Of a stretch of DNA of 35,786 nt, positions 1 through 12,513 are shown piece by piece; position 1 is the stretch's first letter; each line of letters begins with the position of its first letter. The notes under the pieces were generated by a model. It saw only the letters and a list, made by a program, of their open reading frames with translations, ran no database searches and was not told the DNA's origin. The stretch comes from Byssochlamys sp. IMV 00236 (lineage: Eukaryota > Ascomycota > Eurotiomycetes > Eurotiales > Thermoascaceae). The stretch is from assembly GCA_001931875.2 (NCBI GenBank), contig MSJH02000766.1, positions 1 to 35,786 on the forward strand, written 5' to 3'. Made by a program: the position numbers and the translations under genes.

Positions 1-324
1 AAAAAAAAAAAAAAAAAAAAAAAGTTGTCAATTATGTGTCATTCTTTTCTTTCTCCTTAAAAGCACTTTAAAGTACATTGTGTCATTTGCTTAGTTTAGT
101 AAAGAAGTATAGACAATGAGGTTAAAAAAAAAAGAAGAAGGAGGATATAAGAGAGGAGAAAGGGGAATGATGTGCAATAATACACAATCAAGCTTGAGTT
201 TGGTCATAAGCTCCCTTTTTTGGTTTATGTTTGTTCTCTCTCTTTCTCCTTTTAGCCCCCTTTTATATTTTATATAAAAAGAAAAATGTTATTCCTTGAC
301 ATCCGTGTTTACAACTCACTTTGA
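1..324. other. 5' flank of the RasGEF gene
   Basis: It begins with a run of 23 A, probably a contig edge or low-complexity tract. The rest is A/T- and purine/pyrimidine-rich with no supported gene. A TATATAAA element at 271-278 lies about 50 bp before the proposed RasGEF start codon. Confidence 0.6.
271..278 (+). promoter_or_regulatory. TATA-like element upstream of RasGEF
   Basis: TATATAAA lies 47 bp before the ATG at 325 and follows a C/T-rich stretch. Position and sequence fit a core promoter, but AT-rich DNA makes chance matches common. Confidence 0.35.
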
Positions 325-2321
325 ATGGAAGCTCATGATCCGAGTATCACATTATCGGGAAATGAAGCCGATCCCGATCATAATATAAATACCGTTTTTT
401 ACTCTTTTCTTCCTTCTCAGAATAAAATGAGCCGACGTGGATCTAAAGCGAGTTGGTAATATAAATACAAGTTATTTTGATGCATCTAACACTTTATAAA
501 CAGTAATTCCCTTAATACAGGATTGGCTGTAGATGATATAATAGATCGTCTAGTGTCAACAGAATATAATGAACAAGGTAATTATTTATTATTGTTATTT
601 TATTATTTATCTGATTTTTATGTAGATGAAAACATTGTGCCTATCTTTTTAACATTTTTCAGAAGGTTTATGAGGCCTTGCGAACTTATTGATCAACTAG
701 TTGAAAGGTAAATATTGAAGAGAAAGCAAAAGGGAGGAAATTAAGCTATGTTATTTTTTAATAATATAAAAAGTTTTTCCTAGATTCAAACATGATGGAT
801 TTTCATCCTCACCAACAGCTCAACAGAAAAGGTTCGATTTACCTTGTACAAAAACATTGGTCATTTAACTTTGTTTTTTTAGAATCTACAGTATTTTATT
901 ACTATGGCTATCTCATCATTGGAATGACTTTTATGCCCCAAGAGCAAGAAGATTAATGGTTCTCTTTTTAGATCACATATCCAAGCACGAATCATATACG
1001 CCCATATGCGACTCATTAGCACCTTTAGTCATACGTGAACCACCCTCGACTGACCCCGACAGTTGCTGGGGCCTGGTGGATGAGGAGCAGCCGGCATTTT
1101 CGAATAAAAAGGACAGTGGATACGCCTCAGGCACATTTCATCTTTTACTACAACAGACACCCCCACAGTCACCTAGAGAGGATAGTGTTCCCAGGTTACC
1201 TAGACAACGTTACGTGACACATTCTGAGTCTGAGGGATATCGCCGTGCCGAGTTTGCAGGTGGTATGATCAACATTGACGCAAGTAATACACCTTATGCT
1301 CCATCTACATTGACAAATGCAAGCAACTGGACGTCATATATCAGCATCATGAATAATTTTCGCAAACAGGATCAGCTCAATCTGAAGACGATCATGGGAA
1401 CTAGTGATAACCACATTGCCAAGCAGTTGACTTGGATAGAGTCACAGCTCTTTTCGCGTATCCAGGTAATAGCCAAGAATATCCCTTCTTTTAACATGAT
1501 ATTTATCTCTTTATTTCTGTATCTCTTGACAGCCTCGTGAATTTTTACGTTACATTGTGTCCAATCAGTCATCATCAAACAGTAGCATGATACTTGCATC
1601 CATCGCCCATTTTAATTTCATCTCTTCTTGGGTGGCAACATTAATCATCAGTCAGTCAAGAGCAAGTAAACGAGCAAATGTCTTTCTCAAGTTTATATCT
1701 ATCGCGGTTGAATTACGTAATATGAACAACTATAATTCACTCATGGCTGTCTTGGCAGGAATGAACAATGCGGCCATATTAAGACTAAAGCAGACACGTC
1801 AGATTGTAGCTACTAAAAAGATTTACAAACAATTTCTAAGCCTAGAACGTTTAATGAGCACAGATAAATCGTTTTGCGCCTACCGCATGGCACTCAGGGC
1901 CAGTAAGGGGTCCGGTATTCCCTATTTGTAAAATTATACACCTTATAGGAAATGAACGTACACTGACATATTTTTAGGGGTATTCATACTCAGGACCTTG
2001 TTTCCCTTGCCGAAGCAAACAAAGATTTTCGACCGGATGGTACAGTTCATTGGGATAAATATAGACTGATGGGTGAAACGATCATGTCTATTATGAAATT
2101 CAAACATCCAGGGTACACGATTGATCCAGATCTACCTCTACTTTTATCTATAGCAGATTGTCCTATCTTATCTGAAGATGTAAGCATATTATATGAATGA
2201 AAATCAGTTTGGTGTAATACTTTGTATTTAGGAACTATACAAGAAATCAATACTAGTAGAGCCAAAAGTCAATACAAACTCAAACAGCAGACTGAAAGAG
2301 CTCTGGTTGAGGTTAAAGTAA
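325..2321 (+). CDS. Ras guanine-nucleotide exchange factor (RasGEF_N + CDC25-type domain)
   Basis: Eight exons: 325-455, 504-577, 626-707, 784-831, 883-1465, 1533-1927, 1978-2179, 2232-2321, giving 534 residues in one frame. An N-terminal REM/RasGEF_N segment (about 45-160) shows FRRFMRPCELIDQLVERF and an LLLWLSHHWNDF-type motif. A polar linker rich in Ser, Pro and Asp follows (about 160-270). The CDC25 catalytic domain (about 280-530) starts at QLTWIESQLFSRIQPREFL and includes FNFISSWVATLII, VELRNMNNYNSLMAVLAGMN and YLGIHTQDLV. Such proteins load GTP onto Ras-family GTPases at membranes. At 534 residues with no SH3 domain it is much shorter than yeast Cdc25, so it is a compact GEF whose exact target (Ras, Rap/Bud1-like or other) cannot be read from sequence. 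The start is the first in-frame ATG; exons 1 and 2 are the least certain part. The donor after 831 (GTTCGA) is weak, but the frame and motif across it are right. Confidence 0.9.
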
Positions 2322-2589
2322 ATCCTTGTTATTTTGTAATTATTTATTTATACTATACACATATGTAAATTCCATTAATAAAATACATCAGCTGTGTCCT
2401 TTATGTCAAATAAATGAATGTGTAGTTAAAGAGAAATTTCAATATCCAAAAAAGGAAAACATTTGTGTCTTGATGTTACTCAAACACGGTTATGCATTTT
2501 AAGTAACATGTTTTGAAGTAAAGCAGAAAAAAGAAGGTAATAAGTATCCGTTCTTCTTTTTTTTTTTTTTCCTTTTCTCTTTTCATTTA

Positions 2590-3477
2590 ATGATTATACC
2601 AAGAGATCACATCATTCATTCAACGAACCCTTATGTGCGTAAATGCTGTGGTTGTATTCATTTACGAATTGGAAATACCTTTTCATGTTTGATATGGGCA
2701 GGACTATCACTCTATTTTGCCATCTTGTCATTTCAGACAAAGAGTCGTAAGAATGCATCAGATAGGATATATATATATATATATATATATATATCTACTA
2801 AACTATACATATAGCATTCTTTTCATATACAAGCGTACCTACAGCACTTTATATATTTGGAACGATTAACCTAGTCTTATTTGGTGTTTGTTTAGGAACA
2901 CTATTCTGTTTATTTCTAGTAAGTCTTGATTGTAGCTGATTATTCATTGTTAAATAACCCACTGAACTTTTCATTAGAGGTCAGAGAATGGTGTCAGAGC
3001 AGCTGCTTATATCATAGGCATCAATGTCTTCATATTACTGGTTGATGTGTTTATCAACACCATCTTGTTTATTGTTCAAAAAGATACCTATGTCGAGTGG
3101 TGCATAACAACTGCTTCTAGCCCACTCAACAACCAATTACTCAGTGCTAACCAAGGAGAACAACAACAGTTCAACTTTGCCATAAAGGACTTTTACAACT
3201 GTAACCGTACTTGGGAAGACGAGCTTAAATTTACAATTTTATGTGCAGCACTAATTATCGTACTTTATGTAAGTCATACACTTTTCTTTATGTCAGCTTG
3301 TCTTTTTTTTTTTAATCATTCTTGTGTTAGTCATATTGGACCTTTTGCTTATTCTCGTATGCAATCAAGCTTCAAGTCAACACTAGAGCAGCTATGCTCA
3401 AATACTACCAGCAAGGCATGTTGCCTCAGGTTCCAATGATGATGCCTCATGTGAATAACGGGGATATCATTCTTTAA
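2590..3477 (+). CDS. Four-helix membrane protein, LAPTM4-like
   Basis: Four exons: 2590-2746, 2815-2918, 2978-3268, 3331-3477, giving 232 residues. The N-terminus carries RKCCGCIHLRIGNTF directly before the first hydrophobic helix, which resembles the CCGCCHVRTG-type start of animal LAPTM4 lysosomal proteins. Four hydrophobic segments follow, at about residues 35-52, 60-90, 95-120 and 165-195. Between the third and fourth is a roughly 45-residue polar loop containing two Cys (WCITT, FYNCNRTW), likely lumenal and possibly disulfide-bonded. The C-terminal tail is polar with a Met/Pro-rich stretch. If the resemblance holds, the protein sits in endolysosomal or vacuolar membranes. The family call is by motif and topology only; it could instead be a fungus-specific tetraspan family. 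Intron 1 contains a TA microsatellite. Confidence 0.6.
2767..2795. repeat. (TA)n microsatellite in an intron
   Basis: About 14 alternating AT units lie inside intron 1 (2747-2814) of the LAPTM4-like gene, close to its acceptor. Length variation there could affect splicing, but nothing in the sequence shows that. Confidence 0.9.
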
Positions 3478-4417
3478 TCTTTTCAAAATAACAATCAAAT
3501 CTCGAGCATATTGTCAATTCAGAATGTTTGACATTTTAGTGTATTTTGATTCGAAACTTTAAGAGCGTACGTACCTTTTCTCCGCGGGTCTGTTTCAATC
3601 TTTTACCCTTATTTTTTTTTTTTAAAAAAAAAAATCTTACACTTTAACAGACTGCCTCTACTCACAAAACTCCACTTGAAGAGAAACCATCCTCAAGTTG
3701 TATTTTTTTTTTCTTTTTATATTTTTGATGACTGTGAATGCCTTCCAATAGTAAATGACTTTGTGGACAATTCACACTAGTCTCTTTTCCTAGTAGGTGA
3801 AATGTTGATTAATCATAAACATCGATTCTAAGCTTATTTCCATAAAATATATGTTACATTCAGTACATGAAAGGGCGATGCCTTCATCTCTATATATCAA
3901 TATCATTTAATATACATGTCATATCCTCATCTATTGTCATAACCTGGATCGCTCTTGTATTTTTTGTCTCTCTCTCTCTCTTTCGTTATGTTTCAGCTTT
4001 GAAGTGCCTGAATGGCTTGAACACGCGTATAGTTTACCACAAAAGAATGAATTAGCAGGCTAAACAGTGGTTATTTCATGCTTTATAACATAAAACTCGA
4101 AAACGAAGACCTAGAATGGAACCTATTTAGCTTATTCTCTTTCTTTCTCTCGAATAACACTATGGCTCACATATCATCAGCAAGACTGTTACACTAGAGT
4201 CTCGATCCTGTAAACAGCGGAGACATTAATCTCCAGTGATTCGGCACAACCATCCGAATCAGGAAATTCGTGTGATCAACCATCGGGTGTGTGTTTCTTG
4301 CCCTTCACAACTGGTTTTTTGATCTCCCCTTCTCCTCAGGGAACCCCATTGCGCCCACATTTATTTTATTTTTCATTTTTCTATACCCTTCTTTGCCCTT
4401 CTTAAACGTATATATAT
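3478..4417. other. Intergenic region, promoter of the histidine kinase
   Basis: No gene is supported. It contains A/T homopolymers (about 3609-3635), a (CT)n stretch near 3966-3982 and a TATATATATATG immediately before the histidine kinase ATG. Short ORFs here have no coding character. Confidence 0.6.
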
Positions 4418-7400
4418 ATGCCTGATAAGCAAGACAATAAAGCAAAGTTAAAGCACAAGTCGTTCTCTCGTAGAGCGTCTTCTGGCAACTTTGACATAAA
4501 CTATGATACTTTTGAACTAAAGATACCAAACTATGTCTTTGCTAAACCGATAGAGCTTTCTGGTGCTGGCAGTTTAATAGCCATTAGTCTTGGAAAAAGG
4601 CAAGTTTGTTATCAACGCCATAACATATCTAACCCACCCCTGTACGCTTAGACTTATAGATAATCAACCAGTATTAGCAAAAATATCACCTCACTTGATT
4701 CGAATTGAGAGAGAGTATTATCTAACAAAAAGGCTTCATCCTATCTGTCCAAAGCATATTCCAAATGCTGTGGAATATGTCTCTTTAGCTCAAGATGGTC
4801 TAGCTGCTCTACTTTATACAGATATTCAACCCAACGACTACCTCTTCTTTCGAGAGTACTATCACAGTCTTTATTCAATCAGCACTTTACCAAACAACAC
4901 TTCCATCTGGAGATCTTGTGAATGTCATTCACAATGTAAACCACTCAGTCTAGACATGTTTTTAAAGTTCGCCATTGAATGCTGTTCAGCTTTACAGTTT
5001 TTACACGAAAGTTCAATAGTCCATGGTGAACTACGTCCGTCGTCATTTCACTGTCGCCTCAACGTTGAATCTGATAAGCCAGAGATCAAGATCTGGAACT
5101 TTGGAGGTGGACTGAAATCCTACGAAGACTTATTACTCACTCGTTGGCGATCCATCATGACAGACAATTCACAGACATCACAAGATAACTCAGGATCGTC
5201 ACAACATAATCATCGACTGTATTCTACCAAAGAGTTTCAATACTCTCTTGCATATATAAGTCCAGTAAGTTGTAAAGACAATAAAGAAAGAAAAGAAGAA
5301 TAAAAAATATAACACAAATTCATGCTGAGTTTAGGAACAAACGGGTAGAACGTCCAATGCGCTTGACCATCGTACAGACCTCTATTCTCTAGGAATACTC
5401 TTTTTCGAATTATTAACAAGTCGTGCACCATTTGAAGGGACAGCTATGGACATTATCGAATCAATTCTTTCAAAGAACGTTCCTCTTGTTCATACCATCA
5501 GAAAAGATATTCCCCCGGTGATTAGCCTTATCATTGATAAATTGACTAGAAAAGTAAGCAAAATGCAGCAGTATTTGAAAAGAAAAAAAGGTGCACATTC
5601 TAATCATTTGACTATAAAGGCAGTAGATGAAAGATATGCTAGTGCGTATGGTCTAAAAAGAGATTTACTAGAGTGTCAAAGAAGACTGAAGGATCAAACA
5701 GAAGTATAATAGAATCTGATCACTTTTTTTTATTCAAATTCTTACAGAGATTAATATAGGCACTTATCTTTTTCCCTTTAGGCCAGAAGGATGTGAATCC
5801 TGTGTTCAAAGTAGCAGATGGCATATACGGCCGAGAAAAGGAACAAGAGATTATTCATTCGATAGTCGAGCGTGTCAGCACGTTACATCAACAAGAAAGC
5901 GCAAAGAAAGAGGTCAAAAAGATAAATCGAGCCGGATGTGAAATTATTGTGTTGAAGGGCCCTGGTGGCATCGGCAAATCCACGCTAGCTTCCATGATTC
6001 ATAACCAAGCACGTCCTGCAGGATATACAGCCACTGCCAAGTTTGATAGAAATCAGAAAAGCCCTTACAACGGTCTATTACATTGCTTGTCATCTATACT
6101 GAAGCAGCTTTTGACAGAACCAGAATCTGTTGTGAAGGAATTCTACAAGGACTTAAAAGACAACCTTGGCCCTCAATTCCCTAACGTGCGATTACTGGTC
6201 GGTAAAGTTCCTGAACTAAAGCCGATCCTGTATGGATATAAAGAGAAAATGAGGCCAGTAGATGATGACGCATTATCAAGCATCTTGAATACTGAAATAA
6301 GATTTCATTCTGTATAGTATTATTCTTATATAGTCAAGCATCGTTTTGTTTAATACAACCCCCCTTTTCTTTCAACAGGTATTCCTCAACATTATAAAGA
6401 TTATTGCAAGACGAAAGATGACTACATTGGTTAGAATGAAATAACTTTTACGAATTATTATTAACATCTTTTTTTCTAGTGCCTTGATGATTTACAAGAA
6501 GCAGGTAACGACACATACAGTAATAAAAAGGTCATATTGTAACAACGCTTTTTTTTTTTTTTCCATCCAGATGAACCTTCTATTCGTTTGATAAGTGCTC
6601 TTATCCTTTCACAAACAACCATGTTGATCATTCTCACGTTTAGAGATGGTAGCGAAACACCACAGACCGTCATTGATATGCTCAAGAGCTGTCAGGAACG
6701 TCCAATCACGACTATTCAACTAAACCCTATTCCAAAAAGTGCAATACAAGAACTCGTTCGACACACATTTTACGGTGGCTACGACAAAGATCAACTTGAT
6801 ACCACGCGTCCCCTTGCTGATCTCATCTCTACTTGGACGCGAGGAAATCCCTTTTATGCCAAACAGTTTTTAAAAATTATGAAAAGAAAAGGTGATATTT
6901 GGTTCGACTGGAGCGACAAGAGCTGGAAGTTCCGACTGGATAACATCAAGCACCATGATATATTTGATATCAGACAGTTGGTCTCTCATTTGAAATCGTT
7001 GGACAAGTCTACTCAACTGTTGCTCATGTGGGCAAGTCTCATGGGTCACGTCTTTAACTTTTCAAAGATTAAGGTGCTTTTGGAATTTGATGCCATGGGC
7101 GGTCTACAGACCGCGTTGAGTGAAGGCATCATACAATATAAGGCTGGTGATGACTTTTGCTTTGTCCACGATCGATACTGTCAAGCCGCTTCGATGCTGA
7201 TCACGAGCGAGCAACAACGCGAAGAAATGCATTTTAAAATTGGACAGATACTCATGTCAGAAAATGAGGAAGATGAAGAAGAATCAGACGGGAGGGTGTA
7301 CTGGGTAGCTGATCATCTATTAAAAAGCGCAAACCTATTGCAGTCAAGTAGAAAAACAAGGCGGTACCGTAAGGTGCTTGCAAAGGCAGGCCATGAAGCA

Positions 7401-10400
7401 ACCCTTTCGGGCGCATTACAGATTGCTACTGCCTATTATGATTGCGCGATTTCGTTGCTTCCTAAAGAAAAGTGGCAAGATGGTCCAGACACGTCATTTG
7501 AAGAGACATTGAACTTGTCTATGAGATTACTGGAGCTGATGAATGATAGTAATACTGATATTACTAGACGAGAAGAAATGATTGACGAGATCCTGACACA
7601 TACAGAGAACCGTCCATATGAACGTGCACAAATATGGCGGATGCAAGCCAGAGCCTGTTTCCAGAATACAAATTACCGTCAAGGTGTTGACATTATACTT
7701 AAAGGGCTTAGGGAATTAAACATAACTATTGATGAAAAAGCAGCAGACTTTTATGAGCAGATAAAGACAATCGTAAATAACATTGGCTTTGATACTCTGG
7801 TGAACCGATCGGAATATTGCACAGATCCCAAGCAATCGGCTATTATGCTTTTACTTAATGAAGGCTGCACTGGCGCATATTTGATAGACCCAGCCCTTGC
7901 TGATTGCTTTGGTCTCAAGATATGTGAGCTATCACTCAAATCAGGCTATACCTCTTCTAGTGGAGGGGGTTTTATCTGGGCAGGATGCGCAGCTGCAAGA
8001 AAATCTGAATTTAGCTTTGCGGCAGAGTTGGGGAAATTTGGATTGAGTGTTGCTGAAAGGTACGCAGGCAACTCTGAGATTGCTAGAGCAATCATTATTC
8101 ATCATACCATGCTGGCTCAGTGGGCAGGGGTTCCTTTACAGACGTATGCTGAACAGTTCCAAAAGGCATATGCTCATGCAGTCACTGATGGTGATAAGGT
8201 AAAGAGAAAAAAGAAAAAATTAGACACTATCAGGTACTAACTATATCTAGCTTTTCTCATCGCTTGCTTTGTTTCATGTGGCAGTTACTTATTATTGGAC
8301 AAGCCGTAATCTTTCGGATATTCACTGGCATTTAAAGAAATCTATGGATACATCCAAAAGAACCGGAATAAGAGACGTGACACTATTAAACATTTCCCTT
8401 TGGCGCTCCATATTGGTATTCCAGGGAAGAACAGATTCAGTTGTAGATCCAGACACGATGATGAACGAATCAGAAAACTTTGATGAAATATCCTATGTGA
8501 ACGACTTGGAAACACAAGGTCTTGGAAATGCGTTAACTTGGTAAAAGAAAGGAAGGATAAAGGGGGGGAGGGGTAGAAATTATACTAAATCATATATTAG
8601 GCATTATGGATTCAAGATGATTCTTTTATTTCACTTTGGGTTTTTTAGAGAAGCAGTGGAAACTGGAGAAAAGATATTTGATGATTCCGCTGGCCAAATA
8701 GTGTAAATCATACAAACATACAGATTGTTGAAGGGTCTAATCCTTGTTTTTATCAATGACAGGTATCGTCATATTGGCATTGCTATGTATTATCACAGTC
8801 TTTCACTTATTGAATGCATGAGGGAACCTGAGCTAGATCCTGAAACGCGCGAAAAGTACAAGCTGAGACTCGAAGGCTACAAAGAAAAGCTTGGTATTAT
8901 GGCTGCTCATTCATATGTTAATTATGGATTGTACTACAAAATACTTGTAAATATAGAAAACAACACAAAAATGACATATATAACTAAGCTACTCTTTATA
9001 GTGTGCACAAATATCGACATTAGACAATGATTTGCAAGCCACACTTGCATTTTATAACAGAGCTATTGAGCACGCACAAGCTGATAACTGGGCATCTGTA
9101 CTGGGATTTATCCATGAACTCATGACTCATCACTATATGCGCTGCCAATTAGACATGATTGCCATCCCCTCCCTCACCAAGTCTATTGATTACTATCGTC
9201 AATGGGGGGCGTTTGGCAAGATACAGTACCTTCAAAAAATGTACGGTCATTTATTGGAGCCTATGTCAATTAAGAGGCGAGATTGTGAAGTGCAAACAGA
9301 AGATGTTATTGTTGGCTTTACGACCAACGTAGCAGAAGGCAATATATGGGAAAATCACAGTGATGAGACAGCAACAGATCCTTCTTTACGAGATGTCATC
9401 CTAAATAATGACGATATAACTGTGTCAGCAGAAGGCGAAGAGATCTCTGAGACGACTTTGCTTTCATTAGATATGGTCGATCTTACATCAATCATTAAGA
9501 GTACTCAAGGTAAGAGCAAGCCTTGCCCATTTAAATGCCTATTAAACATGAATCTATATTAATGTCTAGTCATATCAAATGAAATGAATTCGTTTGATGA
9601 GCTATTGAAGAAAATGATTGGAATTATCATGTCAAACTCTGGTGCTGAATCTGGTGCAATCATTGTAAAAGAAAGACAGTTATGCATCGCCGCTTATTCC
9701 ACACGCTCATGCTGTGAGACGTATGACCCACCTCTTCCTCTGGAAGATTACAAAAGTATCTCAGCTTCCATTGTAAACTATGTTATTCATACACACTCGG
9801 TGCTCTTTATACCAAATGTGGAAGACGACTCACGCTTTGTGACCAATATCACAAAGAGCGCGGTGATGTGTATGCCTATTTTACACAAGAATACATTGGT
9901 AGGAGTTCTCTATTTACAAGCCAACATCAATACATTTACACACAAACATCTGAACGTCCTCACGCTCCTCTGCGATCAGATTGGTATCTCGATCACCAAC
10001 GCTCTTCTTTTCAAATCTCTACAAAAGGCCACCGAGACAAACGCTCAGATGATCGAAAGTCAATTAAAGGCGTTGGAAGAAGCCAAAGCAAGCCGTGAAC
10101 AAGCGTTGAGAGCGACCCAGATGAAGTCCAACTTTTTGGCCAATATGTGTAAGCTTTATAATCACAGCATAATATATCAATAACCGTCACCTCCTTTAGC
10201 ACACGAACTTCGAACGCCTTTCTCAGGATTTTATGGCATGATTTCATTGTTAAGTGAAACTCGACTGGACGCTGAGCAACGTGAATTTGTGTCTATTGCC
10301 AAACAGAGCTGTGAAATGTTACTTCATATCATTGACGACTTGTTGGATTTTTCAAAACTTGAAGCTCACAACGTCAAATTACATTATGGTCTATTTTATG

Positions 10401-12017
10401 TAGAAGATATCATTGCAGACAGACTAGAGCTGCTTATCACATTAGCGGCGAACAAGAACGTTGAACTGTCATACTATATTGACAAAGATGTTCCACCCAT
10501 TATCTATGCTGACGGCAATCGAATTGGACAGTAAGTTTTACAAAAGTGACAGAGCTTGTATTTACCCTGTCGACTAGGGTTTTGTTAAATCTGGTAGGAA
10601 ACGCGATCAAGTTTACGCATTATGGTGAAGTTGTTGTTTATTGCAGTCTAGATAAAGAGCACGAGGATGGTAGTATATCTTTAAAAATATCCGTAAAGGA
10701 CACAGGTATCGGTATGTCTAAAGAAGAAATGAAGGGCTTGTTTTTGCCTTTTAGTCAAGTTGACGGATCGACTACAAGGTAATGCAAAAAAAAAAAAAGA
10801 CCATAATGGATATTAACTTAAAATAGAAACTTTGGTGGTACAGGACTGGGTCTATCTATTTGTCTGCAACTCGTAAAGTTGATGCAAGGTGATATCTGGG
10901 TCGATTCTGAGGTCAACCAAGGTTCCACATTCTCTTTTACTGTGCGAGTTAAAAATGGTGATACCGTTGCTGCTGAACCAGACGGAGACCCCCGTTGTAA
11001 GGTTATTAATGATCTTTTGGTGCAGCTTCATCAGCCTCGCATTTTGATGGTTTGTCAAAAGCGTATGAAAAAAATGGTAGAGGCGTCGTTGCCATGGTTA
11101 TCGTTAGATCACATGTACACACTTGAAGAAGCAACTCAATGTATCATTGAAAAGGCAAAGAACAACACTGCCTATGACTGCATTATTATCGATGCTCCTT
11201 CACCTGACCTACTTAGACAACTGATTAGTACGATTGAATCAACTCCTAGCTTAAAGCATACGCGTATATTGATCCTTATCGCGCCTGTCGTTGATAACAT
11301 ACCACGCACCGCCATCTCGCCCAAGCCATCTATTGATCTTCTTCAGCATCATTTCTTATTTCATCCTTTGATTACGCGCATATCAAAGCCTGTAAGACAA
11401 GTAAAACTATTAAAAGCCCTAGTCAGTGCACTGGGTTCATCAAAACAAAAGGTGGAAGTAAATGAACCTGCTCGTCCAGCGGATACAGTAGAGGAAAAAC
11501 CAATGGCTACATTTAGCACCGCTAGACAGACACAAGAAGTATTTTCACCTGAAGAATTGGCATTATTCAAGGGACAAAAGATACTTGTGGCAGAAGATAA
11601 CTCAATTGCTCAAAAGCTCATCATGAAGCAACTAGGAAAGCTTGGTTTCATTGTGGAGGCGTGTAATAATGGATTTGAATGCTTTGACACTTGGAAAGCT
11701 AGGGGTCCAGGATATTTTTCATTGGCATGGATAGATCATCATATGCCTGGTTGTGACGGAATCGAAGCGACGAAAAAGATTAGAGCGTACGAAAAGAAGA
11801 TGAATTATGATAAACTGTTACCAATCATTGCCTTGACAGGTAAACATAATAATAATAATAAAAAGGAAAAGTGTTAACTTCTTTGTTAGCTGATATACAA
11901 ATTACTGCCCAAGAAAATTGCCTGAAAGCTGGTATGAATGATTACGTTACAAAGCCACTTATGCAAAAGGACTTGGTCATCATCCTAAGAAAGTACTGCT
12001 TTGCTTCTGCTGTTTAG
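4418..12017 (+). CDS. Hybrid histidine kinase: pseudokinase-like + AAA/TPR + GAF + HisKA/HATPase + receiver (Chk1/Mak2/Mak3 type)
   Basis: Seventeen exons: 4418-4599, 4652-5264, 5335-5553, 5620-5703, 5787-6311, 6379-6429, 6480-6504, 6571-8198, 8251-8540, 8601-8702, 8763-8946, 9002-9509, 9570-10148, 10200-10530, 10578-10778, 10827-11839, 11890-12017; 2220 residues in one frame. Order: protein-kinase-like domain (1-350, AYISPEQTGR); AAA ATPase with Walker [10 protein letters not shown] (424-432) and Walker B LDDLQEAD (about 560); long helical TPR-like region (about 800-1400); GAF (about 1475-1640); H-box with His1665 in SHELRTP; N-box [16 protein letters not shown] and GGTGLGLS; receiver with acidic pocket AEDN, phospho-acceptor Asp2144 in IDHHMP and Lys2200. 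The histidine kinase and receiver motifs are intact, so it should autophosphorylate and relay phosphate through an HPt protein to a response regulator, probably in stress or oxidant sensing as for S. pombe Mak2/3 and Candida Chk1. The N-terminal kinase has HGE for HRD and NFG for DFG. Intron 1 is GC-AG; the third intron (5554-5619) is stop-free and a multiple of three. Confidence 0.95.
4600..4651 (+). other. GC-AG intron in the histidine kinase gene
   Basis: The exon ends AAAAG and the intron begins GCAAGT, matching the usual GC-donor context. A CTAAC-like branch site (TATCTAACCC) and a TTAG acceptor follow, giving 52 nt. Splicing here joins two long frames; without it the first frame stops at 4649-4651. 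Confidence 0.8.
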
Positions 12018-12105
12018 TGTGTAAATATATACAATTATTTATTAAATAAATAAGGATTTTTCTCTCTTAGGTATACTATTCTATTATAATCAAAAAAAGA
12101 TTCTA

Positions 12106-12513
12106 CTATTGTCCATTCTCTTCCTTCTTTTCCCAAGTAGGGCCTTCTATTAATCTTTTATATCTTTCAGTCGTCTCTAAAATCGTGGACCAGACGTCCA
12201 GTAATTTATCTGTGTCATCAACATGACGCGCTAATTGCTTTTGTGTGTTTACTACTTTTTGGAAATCATCAATCATGACTTCAAGAGTGTGATTGATTAG
12301 TTGAAGTTGTTCATATTCTTGCTTTAATCGAGCATTATATTCATCTGAATTCTCTGGATTTCCAATGGGTGGCTCATTTTGTAAATTTCGGTAAAAAAAG
12401 TTGGATCTACGGTTAGCCTTTAATAAAGTACTCTGGCGTTGTGATAGCGACGGTGCTGGTGTTTTAGTAGGTGATGTGACCTCAGTTTCGGTGTGTTCAT
12501 TTGGGTCTGTCAT
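12106..12513 (-). CDS. duo1: DASH/Dam1 complex subunit Duo1
   Basis: Single exon, 135 residues. After a polar Ser/Thr/Pro-rich N-terminus (1-35) comes a helical region (about 55-120): EYEQLQLINHTLEVMIDDFQ, then LLDVWSTILETTERYKRLIEGPTW, the Duo1 signature of a coiled coil followed by LLDxWxxILxQTE and a D/GPxW ending. DASH is a fungal ring complex that couples kinetochores to microtubule plus ends, and Duo1 is one of its core subunits. The length is close to other compact Duo1 proteins. The gene converges on the histidine kinase gene, with only 88 bp between the two stop codons, so the 3' UTRs probably abut or overlap. An A/T homopolymer lies just upstream of its start at about 12520-12557. 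Confidence 0.85.
   Translation of the reverse strand: MTDPNEHTETEVTSPTKTPAPSLSQRQSTLLKANRRSNFFYRNLQNEPPIGNPENSDEYNARLKQEYEQLQLINHTLEVMIDDFQKVVNTQKQLARHVDDTDKLLDVWSTILETTERYKRLIEGPTWEKKEENGQ

Noticed and set aside
3867..4055. 62-codon hydrophobic ORF between the membrane protein and histidine kinase genes
   Set aside because: Low-complexity T/C-rich DNA, no splice partners, no recognisable motif and no coding bias.
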